DNA of 64,000 nt from Calothrix sp. 336/3 (lineage in GTDB: Bacteria > Cyanobacteriota > Cyanobacteriia > Cyanobacteriales > Nostocaceae): the NCBI RefSeq assembly GCF_000734895.2, contig NZ_CP011382.1, forward strand, positions 4,194,700 through 4,258,699, read 5' to 3'. Shown piece by piece: positions 44,906 to 54,819 of the stretch. A model generated the notes under the pieces. The model saw only the letters and a list, made by a program, of their open reading frames with translations, made no database searches and was not told where the DNA came from. How positions within the stretch are numbered: position 1 is the stretch's first letter; every line of letters starts with the position of its first letter. Made by a program: the position numbers and the translations under genes.

Positions 44906-47734
44906 ATGTTTAATCAAACAGATACTCCTCAAAGTAGTAATTTAGATAATGGCAAATCGCGGACTATACCTGGAAGCATTACTGAAAATCCAGGGAGTTT
45001 TGTTGACGATAAGACATTTGATGATAACAGTAACCTAAGTTTGCCGCAGCGCTTCACAAAAGCTTTCAAACGCTTAAGTTTAACCACAAAAGCCACTGTA
45101 TTAGCGATCGCCATTGGTACGATACCTGTACTGGGAATCGGGATATTAGCCTATTCCTTAGCAAATAAATCGATGACAGCTAAGATTTCCCAAATTCAGC
45201 AAGCGGAAGCCCAGGGGTTAGCAGATAAAGTCAACCGTTTTATGGTTGAACGCTATGCAGATATTCAGACGTTAGCAAATTTACGTATATTAACTAACAA
45301 TAAAGTTAAGTCAGCCATAACTAACACCGAGAAGCAAGAACAATTAGAACAATTTATCCAAAGTTATAAAGTATACGATAGTATTGCTGTCTTTGATTTG
45401 CAAGGCAATCCCATTTTGCAGACTCAGGGGGATACCTTAGGCAATCATAGCGATCGCGAATATTTTCAAGCTGCGAAAAATAGCAACCGCCCCTACATTA
45501 GTCAACCAGAAGTATCGAAATCTAGTCAAAATATCAGTATCTATCTAGCAGCACCTGTGAAGGATAGTGTGACAAGGGAAACTATTGCCATTGTGCGGGC
45601 AAGAATGCCAGTTCAATCTCTGGATGATATTGTAAAAAACTACGCCCAAAATCAGCAGGAATACCACTTAATCGATAGTAGGGGCAATTTTTTCCTGGCG
45701 ACTGAGAAACAACAAATAGGTAGAAGTGCAATTCAAGATTTTCCTGGCTTGGATAACCTAGTCAAAGCCAAAAAAGAGGAAACTTTTGTCACTGTCGATA
45801 AAAGTGATGGCAAGAAGCAGCTAGTAAGTTATGTAGATCGGAAGTTAGATGGTTTACCCGATTTGCAGTGGCAGGTAATTCTTGCCAGGGATACAGACAA
45901 TGCTTTTAGTGCTCAAAGTCAATTACTCTGGGCGATCGCCCTTGGAACCGGATTGACAACTATTAGCGTTGCCGCGATCGCTGCTTGGTTAGCCAGGAAA
46001 GCCACTCAACCGATTCTGAATGCGACTGCCGCAGTTGTCAAACTAGGTGAGGGCGAACTGAGTACGCGCATTGAATTAGATAGTGAAGATGAAATTGGCT
46101 TACTGAGTGAGAATATTAACCACATGGCACAGCAGTTACAGGTGCTGATTGCCGAACAAGAACAGGAAGCGGAACAAGTCAAATGTATTGCGGACATGAC
46201 TTTACGGATTCGCCGCAGTTTACAGGCAGATGATATTTATCAAACCAGTGTTCGAGAAATCCGCACACTCCTGAAAACAGATAGAGTTATAGTTTACAAG
46301 CTTGATCCTGAAACTTGGGAAGGGGTTGTAGTTGCAGAATCCGTGAGTGTCAATTTCCCCAAAATTCTAGGAGCAGAAATTTATGATCCTTGCTTCCGGG
46401 AGAAACATCTAGAAGCATACCAAAATAAGCAAGTCAGAGCGATTAGCAATATCTACGAGGAGCATAATCTCAGCAACGCTGAATGTTATATCCAGATATT
46501 GGAACAATTTGCCGTCAAAGCAAATCTTGTCGCTCCAATTTTGTTCCGGGAGCAATTACTTGGATTACTCATTGCCCATCACTGCGACAGCCCCAGGATT
46601 TGGCAACCCTCAGAAATTGAAGTTTTCAAACAATTAGCGATTCAAATCGGTTACGCCATTGAACAAGCAAAACTGCTCGAAGAGGTGGAAGCAGCCAGAC
46701 AAATTGCCGAAAAATCCTCCGTAGACGAGCGACAGCAAAAAGAAGCCCTGCAAATGCAGTTACTGGAACTTCTGAGCAACGTTGAGGGAGCAGCCAGTGG
46801 TGATTTAACTGTACGTGCGGATGTCACAACCGGGGAAATTGGTACGGTAGCTGACTTCTTCAACTCCATTGTGGAGAGTTTGCGAGATATTGTCACCCAA
46901 GTCAAATTTACTGCCACCCAGGTAAACCAAGCTGTGGGTAGTAACAGTGAAGCCATTCGCCAGCTAGCAGAAACAGCCCTCAACCAAGCAAATGAAATTA
47001 ACTACACCTTGGATGCTGTCGAGCAAATGAGCAAATCCATGACAGCGATCGCCCATAATGCCGAACAAGCAGCTGAGGTAGCTCGTAATGCCAGTACAAC
47101 TGCAAACCAAAGCGGACAGGCAATGGATTTAACTGTACAAAATATCGTCCATTTGCGATCGACAGTTGGGGAAACAGCCAAAAAAGTCAAACGTCTCGGT
47201 GAATCTACGCAACAAATTTCCCGTGTTGTCGCCCTGATTAACCAAATTTCCATGCAGACTAACTTACTGGCAATTAATGCCGGGATTGAAGCTGCCCGCG
47301 CCGGGGAAGAAGGACAAGGTTTTGCAGTTGTTGCTGAAGAAGTGGGAGAATTAGCTGCAAGAAGTGCGGCAGCAACCAAAGAAATTGAACAAATCGTAGA
47401 AAACATCCAACGGGAAACCACCGATGTGGTACAAGCCATGGAAGTGGGAGTTGCCCAGGTAGTCGAAGGTACAAGAATTGTGGAAGATGCTAAATCGAGC
47501 TTGAGCCAAATCTTAGATGTATCTCGACAAATTGATGACTTAGTGCAGTCGATCTCCTTAGCCACCAACCAAGGTGTAGAAACATCCCAGATAGTTAGTA
47601 AATTGATGCAACAAATTGCCGAAAATTCCCAGTACACCAGCGCATCTTCCCACCAGGTTTCCGAATCCTTACAGGAAACTGTGGATATTTCCCGGCAATT
47701 ACAAGATGTTGTGGGCACATTTAAGGTGAGTTAG
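44906..47734 (+). CDS. hmpD: Methyl-accepting chemotaxis protein, Cache-HAMP-GAF (HmpD/PilJ)
   Basis: The 942-residue receptor has a polar N-terminus, a first transmembrane helix at about 60-85 (VLAIAIGTIPVLGIGILAYS) and an extracellular dCache domain at about 90-330 (AVFDLQGNPILQTQGDTLGN). A second helix follows at about 345-365, then HAMP and a GAF domain at about 430-590 (LKTDRVIVYKLDPETWEGVV). A second HAMP-like segment (LLSNVEGAASGDLTVRADVT) leads into the signalling coiled coil, whose tip is in LLAINAGIEAARAGEEGQGF. The architecture matches PilJ/HmpD. The GAF lacks the Cys of a chromophore-binding cyanobacteriochrome at an obvious place, so photosensing is not supported. The ligand is unknown. 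Confidence 0.88.
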   Translation: MFNQTDTPQSSNLDNGKSRTIPGSITENPGSFVDDKTFDDNSNLSLPQRFTKAFKRLSLTTKATVLAIAIGTIPVLGIGILAYSLANKSMTAKISQIQQAEAQGLADKVNRFMVERYADIQTLANLRILTNNKVKSAITNTEKQEQLEQFIQSYKVYDSIAVFDLQGNPILQTQGDTLGNHSDREYFQAAKNSNRPYISQPEVSKSSQNISIYLAAPVKDSVTRETIAIVRARMPVQSLDDIVKNYAQNQQEYHLIDSRGNFFLATEKQQIGRSAIQDFPGLDNLVKAKKEETFVTVDKSDGKKQLVSYVDRKLDGLPDLQWQVILARDTDNAFSAQSQLLWAIALGTGLTTISVAAIAAWLARKATQPILNATAAVVKLGEGELSTRIELDSEDEIGLLSENINHMAQQLQVLIAEQEQEAEQVKCIADMTLRIRRSLQADDIYQTSVREIRTLLKTDRVIVYKLDPETWEGVVVAESVSVNFPKILGAEIYDPCFREKHLEAYQNKQVRAISNIYEEHNLSNAECYIQILEQFAVKANLVAPILFREQLLGLLIAHHCDSPRIWQPSEIEVFKQLAIQIGYAIEQAKLLEEVEAARQIAEKSSVDERQQKEALQMQLLELLSNVEGAASGDLTVRADVTTGEIGTVADFFNSIVESLRDIVTQVKFTATQVNQAVGSNSEAIRQLAETALNQANEINYTLDAVEQMSKSMTAIAHNAEQAAEVARNASTTANQSGQAMDLTVQNIVHLRSTVGETAKKVKRLGESTQQISRVVALINQISMQTNLLAINAGIEAARAGEEGQGFAVVAEEVGELAARSAAATKEIEQIVENIQRETTDVVQAMEVGVAQVVEGTRIVEDAKSSLSQILDVSRQIDDLVQSISLATNQGVETSQIVSKLMQQIAENSQYTSASSHQVSESLQETVDISRQLQDVVGTFKVS

Positions 47735-47907
47735 TTGTTGCTTTATCAGTTGTGATTGGCGATATCGCAATTGCTGACATAGGTGGGGAAATTAATTCAT
47801 TCAAATGCTCCACCACAAGCTTTGGCAATTTTCTCTCCTTTGTTATCCGTCCATCATATCTGAGTCTTCACCATTGACTATTGACTCATGACTAAGGAAA
47901 AACCATC

Positions 47908-50900
47908 ATGCCGCAGGATAAAGAATTAGAAATCCAGATGCAGTTTCTGGAAGAAGCAACTGATTACCTGAATACCTTGGAAACTGTCTTATTAGAGATT
48001 GAAAGTAGCCGTCGCATTGCCCCAGAGAAAATTAACGCTTCTCTGCGAGCTGCTCACTCTATTAAAGGGGGTGCTGCCATGATGGGATTTCGTTCCCTCA
48101 GTGATTTGGCACACCGTTTAGAAGATGCGTTTAAAGTTCTCAAAACTCAAAAAAATTCCCTAGAAATTGATACAGAGTTACAAAATTTACTGTTGTCGGC
48201 GGTGGATTGGCAACGGCAAATTGTGGAACTCCATCTGGAAGGAAATACTGTTGAGGAAGAGTGGTTAGCAACTTTTTGTTACCCAGTATTTACGGAACTA
48301 CACGACCGTTTAGGTGAACCTGCCCCAGAAGATGCTAGTACCATTCTTTCACCAGAGGATGGGCAAGATATCATTCCCCTATTATTTCAGACAGAGGTCG
48401 AAGGCTGTTTGCAACGCCTAGAATCGGTGTTAGCCAGTCACGAGCAAACCTGCTTACAGGAAGAAGTTGCCATCATGGCGGCAGAATTGAGCGGTTTAGG
48501 AGAAATGTTGCAAATTCCAGCATTCACCCAACTCTGTGAATCCATCAGCCACCATCTAGAAACAGCAACACCAGGAGAAGTCCCCACCATTGCCCAAGCA
48601 GCACTCCAAGCATGGCGGCGATCGCAAGCACTAGCTATCACTAACCAATTGGAACAACTACCCACATCCCTAGAATTGGGTACCAATGTTGTCATCCCCA
48701 TAGTCATTCCACCCGGTAATACAGAAGTATCAGCATCCTCTGCGACTTGGATGGATGAAGATATCATCGCGGCTGATTTTGAGGCTCTAGAAGCAGCTTT
48801 TGCTGAGGAAAGTCGTCTGAGTGATATTGAACTGGAACCAGTTGCCTTTGTGACTGAGGAGAGTTCTACCACTGAATATGTCAGCAATTACCATTATGAA
48901 GAACATAAACCTGAACCCGTTGCCAACCCCAAGGAAAAGGAACAGCAGGAAAGTTCTGTACGTGTTCCAAGCAAACAGTTAGAACAGATTAATGATTTGT
49001 TTGGAGAATTAATCATTCAGCGTAATGGCTTGAATTTACAGATGGAAAGACTACGAAAATTAGTCCGTAATCTCAGCCAGCGTGTACAAGTACTCGAACG
49101 AGAAAACCAAGAATTAAGAACAGCCTACGACCAAATGTCCATAGGTGTGGTGACGAGTTTATCACAATCTGTTCCCGCGATCGCTGAAAGTAATACTTAC
49201 CGAAGTCTTACCCCAGGCAACTTTCGAGATAGTTTTTCCCAGGAAGAAGACTCAGAAACGACGGCAATCACTAGTCGATTTGATAGCTTAGAAATGGATC
49301 AATACAATGATTTCAACCTACTATCCCAGGAGGTAATGGAAACCATTGTCCAAGTCCAAGAGGTGACAACAGATATCCAGTTAAGTGTGGATGATACTGA
49401 CCAAATTGCCCGAAAATTAAACAAAACCTCCAAACAATTACAAAGAAAGCTCACCCAAGTGCGGATGCGTCCCCTCTCGGAAGTTGTCGATCGCTTCCCC
49501 CGCGCTTTACGAGACTTATCTGTGGAATATGGCAAAAACGTCCAATTACAAGTTACAGGGGCAAATACTCTCATTGAGCGTAGTATTCTCGAAGCTTTAA
49601 ACGAACCTTTACTCCATTTACTGCGTAATGCCTTTGACCATGGTATAGAAGATGCCGCAACACGCAAAGCCCTAGGCAAGCCAGAACAGGGGACAATTGA
49701 AATTACCGCCACCCACCACAGCAACCGGACAATTATTACTATCCGTGACGATGGGCGAGGTATTCCCCTAGATAAAATCCGCGATCGCGCCCTTTCTATG
49801 GGATTAGATGCCACACTCATATCCCAAGCGACAGATGAAGAATTACTCTCCCTGATTTTTGAACCAGGATTTACCACCTCAGAGCAAGTTACAGCACTTT
49901 CCGGTCGTGGTGTTGGGATGGATGTTGTCCGTAATAACCTCAAGCAAATTCGTGGTGATATTAAAGTTGATACCATTGCAGGCAAGGGCACAACTTTCTC
50001 CCTCTCCGTACCTTTTACCCTATCCGTGGCACGAGTACTGCTCGTCGAAAGTAACCGGATGTTCCTTGCCTTCCCTACAGATGTCATCTCGGAAATTTTC
50101 CTCCTAGAAGATAAACAAATTTTCCCCATGGGAGGGAATGAAGTCCTCAACTGGCAGGGCAAGATGTTACCTTTGATACGTCTTGGTCGTTACCTGGAAT
50201 TTAACTGTTCTCGCTTTGATAACCCCAGCCTGGAAACAGCCCCAGCTATCAATGCTTCTAGCGTATTAATCGTCAATCAGGGCAATCAACCTGTCGCTGT
50301 CCAAATTGACCGTTGTTGGGGAGAAATGGAAGTTGCTATCCGTCGTGTCGAAGGTAATATTCCCTTGCCCAATGGTTTCAGTAATTGTACTATTCTCGGT
50401 GATGGACGAGTGGTTGCCCTTGTGAGCATCAATGAACTGCTGTACTGGATTGCCAGTAACGAGCGCAACCCATCACAACGTATCAACCAATTACCATCTG
50501 CCAGATTAAAAACTGTATTTCTTTCCTCTACCTCCGAGAGTTCAACTACTCCACTCCAAGAACAAAAAGGAACTATCCTAATTGTCGATGATTCCATCAA
50601 TGTTCGTCGTTTTCTCGCCCTTACCTTAGAGAAAGGTGGTTATGAAGTGGAACAAGCAAAAGATGGGCAAGATGCCATTGAAAAATTACAAGGAGGTTTA
50701 AAAGTACAGGCTGTTATTTGTGATATAGAAATGCCCAGAATCGATGGTTATGGCTTTTTAGGTCGCATAAAATCTAACCATGAATTCCAAAATATTCCCG
50801 TTGCTATGCTCACTTCTCGTAGTAGTGATAAGCATCGTCAATTGGCAATTCAGCTAGGAGCGAGAGCCTACTTTTCCAAGCCTTATAATGAACAAGAATT

Positions 50901-50946
50901 ATTGAGAAAATTAGAGGAAATTATCTTTCCTGTCGGTGTCAGTTAA
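47908..50946 (+). CDS. hmpE: Hybrid CheA-type histidine kinase with receiver (HmpE/PilL)
   Basis: A 1,012-residue kinase. The Hpt domain at residues 5-110 carries the phosphorylated His50 in RAAHSIKGGAAMMGF. A second, divergent Hpt-like helical stretch at about 150-250 lacks the His motif. Dimerisation and kinase cores follow at about 490-720: RMRPLSEVVDRFPRALRDLS, the N box HLLRNAFDHGIED, and the G boxes DDGRGIP and GRGVGMDVVRNNL. A CheW-like regulatory domain spans about 720-860. The C-terminal receiver at 890-1010 has ILIVDDS, ICDIEMPRIDGYG and YFSKPY. It is the last gene of the operon, 173 bp after the MCP gene. Confidence 0.92.
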   Translation: MPQDKELEIQMQFLEEATDYLNTLETVLLEIESSRRIAPEKINASLRAAHSIKGGAAMMGFRSLSDLAHRLEDAFKVLKTQKNSLEIDTELQNLLLSAVDWQRQIVELHLEGNTVEEEWLATFCYPVFTELHDRLGEPAPEDASTILSPEDGQDIIPLLFQTEVEGCLQRLESVLASHEQTCLQEEVAIMAAELSGLGEMLQIPAFTQLCESISHHLETATPGEVPTIAQAALQAWRRSQALAITNQLEQLPTSLELGTNVVIPIVIPPGNTEVSASSATWMDEDIIAADFEALEAAFAEESRLSDIELEPVAFVTEESSTTEYVSNYHYEEHKPEPVANPKEKEQQESSVRVPSKQLEQINDLFGELIIQRNGLNLQMERLRKLVRNLSQRVQVLERENQELRTAYDQMSIGVVTSLSQSVPAIAESNTYRSLTPGNFRDSFSQEEDSETTAITSRFDSLEMDQYNDFNLLSQEVMETIVQVQEVTTDIQLSVDDTDQIARKLNKTSKQLQRKLTQVRMRPLSEVVDRFPRALRDLSVEYGKNVQLQVTGANTLIERSILEALNEPLLHLLRNAFDHGIEDAATRKALGKPEQGTIEITATHHSNRTIITIRDDGRGIPLDKIRDRALSMGLDATLISQATDEELLSLIFEPGFTTSEQVTALSGRGVGMDVVRNNLKQIRGDIKVDTIAGKGTTFSLSVPFTLSVARVLLVESNRMFLAFPTDVISEIFLLEDKQIFPMGGNEVLNWQGKMLPLIRLGRYLEFNCSRFDNPSLETAPAINASSVLIVNQGNQPVAVQIDRCWGEMEVAIRRVEGNIPLPNGFSNCTILGDGRVVALVSINELLYWIASNERNPSQRINQLPSARLKTVFLSSTSESSTTPLQEQKGTILIVDDSINVRRFLALTLEKGGYEVEQAKDGQDAIEKLQGGLKVQAVICDIEMPRIDGYGFLGRIKSNHEFQNIPVAMLTSRSSDKHRQLAIQLGARAYFSKPYNEQELLRKLEEIIFPVGVS

Positions 50947-50986
50947 AATTACCCAATTTTCATAAAAATTCATTTTTAACAAGTGA

Positions 50987-51835
50987 TTATTCATCCTCAA
51001 AATTGTCTCTTTTTTGTGGATTAGAGTCACCTGTCTCTAATTGTCTCTGTTGCAGATTATGTGCAGCAAACTGGCGAACAAAATCAATCTTGTCTGCCAA
51101 TAGTCTGTTTAAAGTCTCCAAAGAAGTTCCAGGATTACGCGCAACATTCCTTCGGACGTAAACGTAACTATCACTTGCCAACTGATTTAAATGCACTTCC
51201 CAAGTCAGGGGATTATCCGCAATTTCATAACGACTCATCTCATTCAAATGGGAATTATTTACCAAGATATTTAAAATTCTTGGATTACATTGGGGATTAT
51301 GTAACACATTCGCTAGTACGTTACCTTTTTTATCTTGGGCTAACATTTCTAAAATCGATTTTTCAACATAAATATTACTGGCAACCCCAGCGCGCACCCA
51401 TGGACTTTTATCTTGAGCTAATAACCATAGAATCCTTTGCGGAGTCTGAGAATTTTTTCCAACATTGGCACGAATATATTTACTTTCGTCCTTAGCTAGT
51501 GAACTGAGAAGATGTTCCGGAGTCTGGGGATTTTGGGCAATTCTACAACGCACCCGGTGTTCCCCATCCTGAAATAAAAGTTCTACAATATCCTCTGATA
51601 TCCGAAGATTACCTGCCACAATGGCACGAGTTCTAACTTGCGGATGGCGAGATAATTTTTCTAAAATATCCGCAGGGGTATTAAGGTGCCTTGCAATATC
51701 ACGAGACATTCCCTTAAAGGGATAATCAGTAAATATTTGCCTGATAATATAGGCAGGTGTTTGTAAATCCTTAATCAGTGCAATTCGATTATATTTATAC
51801 TTGAGATATTCCGCAGTACATCCTTCCATACTCAT
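50987..51835 (-). CDS. LRV (leucine-rich repeat variant) protein
   Basis: The 282-residue protein is built from about ten repeats of roughly 24-26 residues with the pattern VRxxVAxNPxTPxxxLxxLAxD. Examples are HRVRCRIAQNPQTPEHLLSS, YIRANVGKNSQTPQRILWLL, WVRAGVASNIYVEKSILEML and YVRRNVARNPGTSLETLNRL. This is the leucine-rich repeat variant class, which folds as a right-handed solenoid. The function is unknown, and it may bind proteins. The cysteine cluster of iron-sulfur LRV proteins is absent. It is convergent with the CheA gene, with 40 bp between the stop codons. Confidence 0.85.
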   Translation of the reverse strand: MSMEGCTAEYLKYKYNRIALIKDLQTPAYIIRQIFTDYPFKGMSRDIARHLNTPADILEKLSRHPQVRTRAIVAGNLRISEDIVELLFQDGEHRVRCRIAQNPQTPEHLLSSLAKDESKYIRANVGKNSQTPQRILWLLAQDKSPWVRAGVASNIYVEKSILEMLAQDKKGNVLANVLHNPQCNPRILNILVNNSHLNEMSRYEIADNPLTWEVHLNQLASDSYVYVRRNVARNPGTSLETLNRLLADKIDFVRQFAAHNLQQRQLETGDSNPQKRDNFEDE

Positions 51836-52045
51836 ATCCCATAACCAAATTTTAAGGAGCTTCCACCTATTCGCAAAAATTGGCTGATATTTATTTCAAT
51901 AAATAGCTATAGAGAAAACTAGTTTCCCACTTATCTACAAACTTCTTAGATATCATAAAAATTTCTCGTGCAAAAGCCTCAAAGTGATAATCTAGGCAAT
52001 CACCATTAAGTTACCAAGGCTTTATTTTTTCCAAATTTGAGAAAA

Positions 52046-52127
52046 TGCGGATGATAGGACTTGAACCTACACACCTTGCGGTACTAGAACCTAAATCTAG
52101 CGCGTCTGCCAATTCCGCCACATCCGC
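52046..52127 (-). tRNA. tRNA-Leu (TAG)
   Basis: An 82 nt class II tRNA with acceptor GCGGATG/CATCCGC, D arm with TGGCAGAC, anticodon stem CTAGA/TCTAG around the loop TTTAGGT (anticodon TAG), a variable arm TACCGCAAGGTGT and T arm GTAGG TTCAAGT CCTAT. CCA is not encoded. Confidence 0.95.
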
Positions 52128-52181
52128 ATCAGTTTTTTATCATACCATAGATAAATAGATTTTGCCAACAATATTTTTTTG

Positions 52182-53369
52182 CTACATGATAGCTACACGA
52201 GGCAAGCGATGTTTGAAGCCACAGAGGATTTCCCAGGAAATTGTTTTTAATTGATGTGCCCAATCATCAGCAGAAATACATTTATCTCCTTCCTGCCCCA
52301 AAATTGTGACGATATCTCCCTCCTGCACATGGGGCAAAGTGCTGATATCAATCATTAGTTGATCCATGGTAATTGTGCCAATTTGGGGGACGAATTGACC
52401 ATGAATTAATACCTGCATTTTTTGTGATAGATTTCGTGGCACTCCATCTGCGTAGCCAATACCCACCACAGCAATAGTCATTTCACGGGGGGCAATAAAT
52501 TGATGTCCGTAGCTGACACCATCTCCACGGGCAATAGTTTTGACTTGTGTCACCCTTGCCTTAACTTGCATCACTGGTTTAAGAGCGATCGCTGATCGCA
52601 AATGATTCGCTGGGTAGAGTCCATAGACTAATAAACCAGCCCGCACCATATCATAGTGTAAATTCTCATCACTTAAGGTGGCGGCAGAATTAGCTAAGTG
52701 TAAACAAGGTACTTCGATACCTAAACTTGCAATTTGGGCGATCGCCTCCTGGAAGCGTTGTTGCTGTCTGCGCATAATTGTCTGATCCTCGCTATCAGCA
52801 GTTGCCAAATGGGAATAAACACTGGCAATTTGTAACCGTGGCAAACGCTGTACCAACTGCACAAACTCAGCTGCCTGTTGCCAGCTTGTACCCAACCTCG
52901 ACATCCCCGTATCTAGCTTGATATGTACAGACAAAGGTGCGGTATAGTGAATATCTTCCAGGGTATCCGCAAATACTAAAGCCTGTTTAGGGCTGCAAAG
53001 AGTCGGCTGTAAATTCCAGTGGGCGATCGCGTGGATTTGTTCTGGAGTATAAGTAGCACCTAAAACTAAAATAGGTGATTTAATCCCCGCCTCCCGTAAC
53101 TGAATTCCCTCCGGAACCGTTGCCACTCCTAACCAATTTGCCCCCGCAGCAATAGCAGTTTGAGCAACAGTTACTGCCCCATGTCCATAAGCATCAGCTT
53201 TGACTACTGCCATTAACTGAGTCCCAACAGATAACTTACTCAGTAATTGCTGAACATTATCCGACAAAGCTGCTAAATCAATTTCTACCCATGCACGCTG
53301 GGAAAACCAAGCATAGGGATCACACTGTTCGTAGGGAACAACACCTTGAGACTGTTCACGACTTAACAT
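52182..53369 (-). CDS. alr: Alanine racemase
   Basis: The 395-residue fold-type III PLP enzyme makes D-alanine for peptidoglycan. The Schiff-base lysine is in MAVVKADAYGHGAVTVAQTA. The second catalytic base, Tyr, is in DGVSYGHQFIAPREM, and VVGIGYADGVPR and MDQLMIDI lie in the C-terminal beta domain. About 25 residues (MLSREQSQGVVPYEQCDPYA) precede the usual start (RAWVEIDLAALSDNV), as in other cyanobacteria. No operon partner is present. It is divergent from the HNH nuclease gene over 302 bp. Confidence 0.95.
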   Translation of the reverse strand: MLSREQSQGVVPYEQCDPYAWFSQRAWVEIDLAALSDNVQQLLSKLSVGTQLMAVVKADAYGHGAVTVAQTAIAAGANWLGVATVPEGIQLREAGIKSPILVLGATYTPEQIHAIAHWNLQPTLCSPKQALVFADTLEDIHYTAPLSVHIKLDTGMSRLGTSWQQAAEFVQLVQRLPRLQIASVYSHLATADSEDQTIMRRQQQRFQEAIAQIASLGIEVPCLHLANSAATLSDENLHYDMVRAGLLVYGLYPANHLRSAIALKPVMQVKARVTQVKTIARGDGVSYGHQFIAPREMTIAVVGIGYADGVPRNLSQKMQVLIHGQFVPQIGTITMDQLMIDISTLPHVQEGDIVTILGQEGDKCISADDWAHQLKTISWEILCGFKHRLPRVAIM

Positions 53370-53671
53370 AATTCCTCACTCCACTCACACCAATCCTTTC
53401 CAGATTATCTATATATACATTTAAGTATCAGTTTCTCTGGATTAATCAGGAAGTTTACCTTCCCAAAAATATTGAGGCAAGTATTAGGACTTTTATTCCC
53501 CTCGATCACCTAGAGGAAAATCTGTTTCTCTCAGTAGCTAAGTCGCCAACTCAATCAAATATTTTGTTCACCTGACTTTCCTTTCCTTTAATGTATAAAT
53601 TATTCTCATCAACACAACAGGTTGCATATGTGTTAATATATGTAAAATGAAAAGCCTGAGCGTCTATCTCA
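53370..53671. promoter_or_regulatory. Divergent promoter region between alr and the HNH gene
   Basis: These 302 bp lie between two divergent starts and are AT-rich, so both promoters are expected here. TATAAATTATTC near 53594 and TGTTAATATATGTAAAAT at 53634-53651 are candidate promoter stretches. No coding frame is seen. Confidence 0.35.
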
Positions 53672-54169
53672 ATGGGGAAGGTTTTAGTCTTAAACGCCTC
53701 TTACGAACCGCTCAATATAACGAGCTGGCGTCGCGCTGCTGTTTTGTTAATTAAGGGCAAAGCAGAGCGAGTAGAACACAATGGTAGGTTTCTGTACGCT
53801 GATTTTCCATTACCCACAGTTATTCGTTTACGTCATTACGTGCGTGTTCCCTATAAGGAAATTCCTTTGACCCGTCGGAACATCCTGCACCGCGATGGTC
53901 ATACTTGTCAGTATTGTGGGTACACAGGTGATGAACTAACCCTCGACCATGTGATGCCGCGATCGCGGGGTGGTGGAGATAGTTGGGAAAATATAGTCAC
54001 AGCCTGTGTCAGGTGCAACGTCCAAAAGGGTAGTCGCACACCAAGCGAGGCGCGAATGCCTTTGCGACACCCACCCCGTAGACCATACAGCAGCTTATAC
54101 TTCGAGGTCAGTAAACACCTCAAAAGTGGTACTCACAATGAATGGCAAAAATATGTTATAGGTATGTAG
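53672..54169 (+). CDS. HNH endonuclease
   Basis: The 165-residue protein has an N-terminal strand-rich part (KVLVLNASYEPLNITSWRRA) followed by an HNH nuclease core. The zinc cysteines are CQYCG and CVRCN. The catalytic His is in LTLDHVMPRSRGGGDSWENI, with Asn in ENIVTACVRCNVQKGSRTPS. This stand-alone HNH family is very widely conserved in cyanobacteria and other bacteria as a housekeeping gene, and its biological substrate is not known. No phage, intein or restriction context adjoins it. Confidence 0.9.
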   Translation: MGKVLVLNASYEPLNITSWRRAAVLLIKGKAERVEHNGRFLYADFPLPTVIRLRHYVRVPYKEIPLTRRNILHRDGHTCQYCGYTGDELTLDHVMPRSRGGGDSWENIVTACVRCNVQKGSRTPSEARMPLRHPPRRPYSSLYFEVSKHLKSGTHNEWQKYVIGM

Positions 54170-54819
54170 TGTTCATCATCTTATCCGCATCTACTAAATA
54201 GCCCTGCTTGAAGTGAAACTTTCTCAAGGTTATAGTAGCCAAGATTAGGGTCTTACTTGCCATTCTTGGTTAGGGAACTGCGATCAGCACACCTAAATTT
54301 TTACGATTTATTAACCAACTTTGCCATATTAGCACATATCCAATTTTTCGCAAGTACTTTTGGAAATGGCAAAACAATTTATTTTGGGTATTTGTTATTG
54401 AGTTGTGGGCTGAAAAACTCAAAGAAAAGGTTTTAGCTGGGTTTCGGCTTTGCCTACAGGCATTTTTCCTATGATGACAAGACGCGATGTTGGATTCATT
54501 CCTGTCCCGGCTTGACGGGATTTGCTACTTCGCCAAGCCTATTTAAGGACACAATCCTTACTGGGCAAAGATTTAGATACAATTATTCCTCAACCGATAT
54601 ATTCATTTCCAGGGGGAGAAGTATATCTGCCCATCTCCTATGTATGATTGATTTAGCTGTGAGATTTTTAACAGGCAGGTATAGAATCTTGAACATCTTT
54701 ATATTTATATTTTCATATTTTTTGCGAAGATCATGAAGTGTGGCTCAATCATCGAAAAAGTGATTGTAGTTTCCCGTGATAAATCAATTCAGCCCCACAC
54801 CGACCATCTTAGTTAATCT
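54170..54819. other. Intergenic region before the DHH phosphoesterase gene
   Basis: These 650 bp contain no frame with coding features. A small hairpin TCCCGGCTTGACGGGA lies at about 54507-54522. The wording TGGGTTTCGGCTTTGCCTAC at about 54438-54457 resembles AGGGTTTCAGCTTCGCCTAT at 27653-27672, suggesting a dispersed repeat. Confidence 0.4.

Noticed and set aside
44906..47734. MCP as a light-sensing cyanobacteriochrome (PixJ-like)
   Set aside because: Only one GAF-like domain is present and I could not see a chromophore-binding Cys-His pair.
53672..54169. HNH protein as a mobile intron or phage nuclease
   Set aside because: The family is widely conserved in cyanobacteria as a single chromosomal gene, and no intron, intein or phage gene is adjacent.
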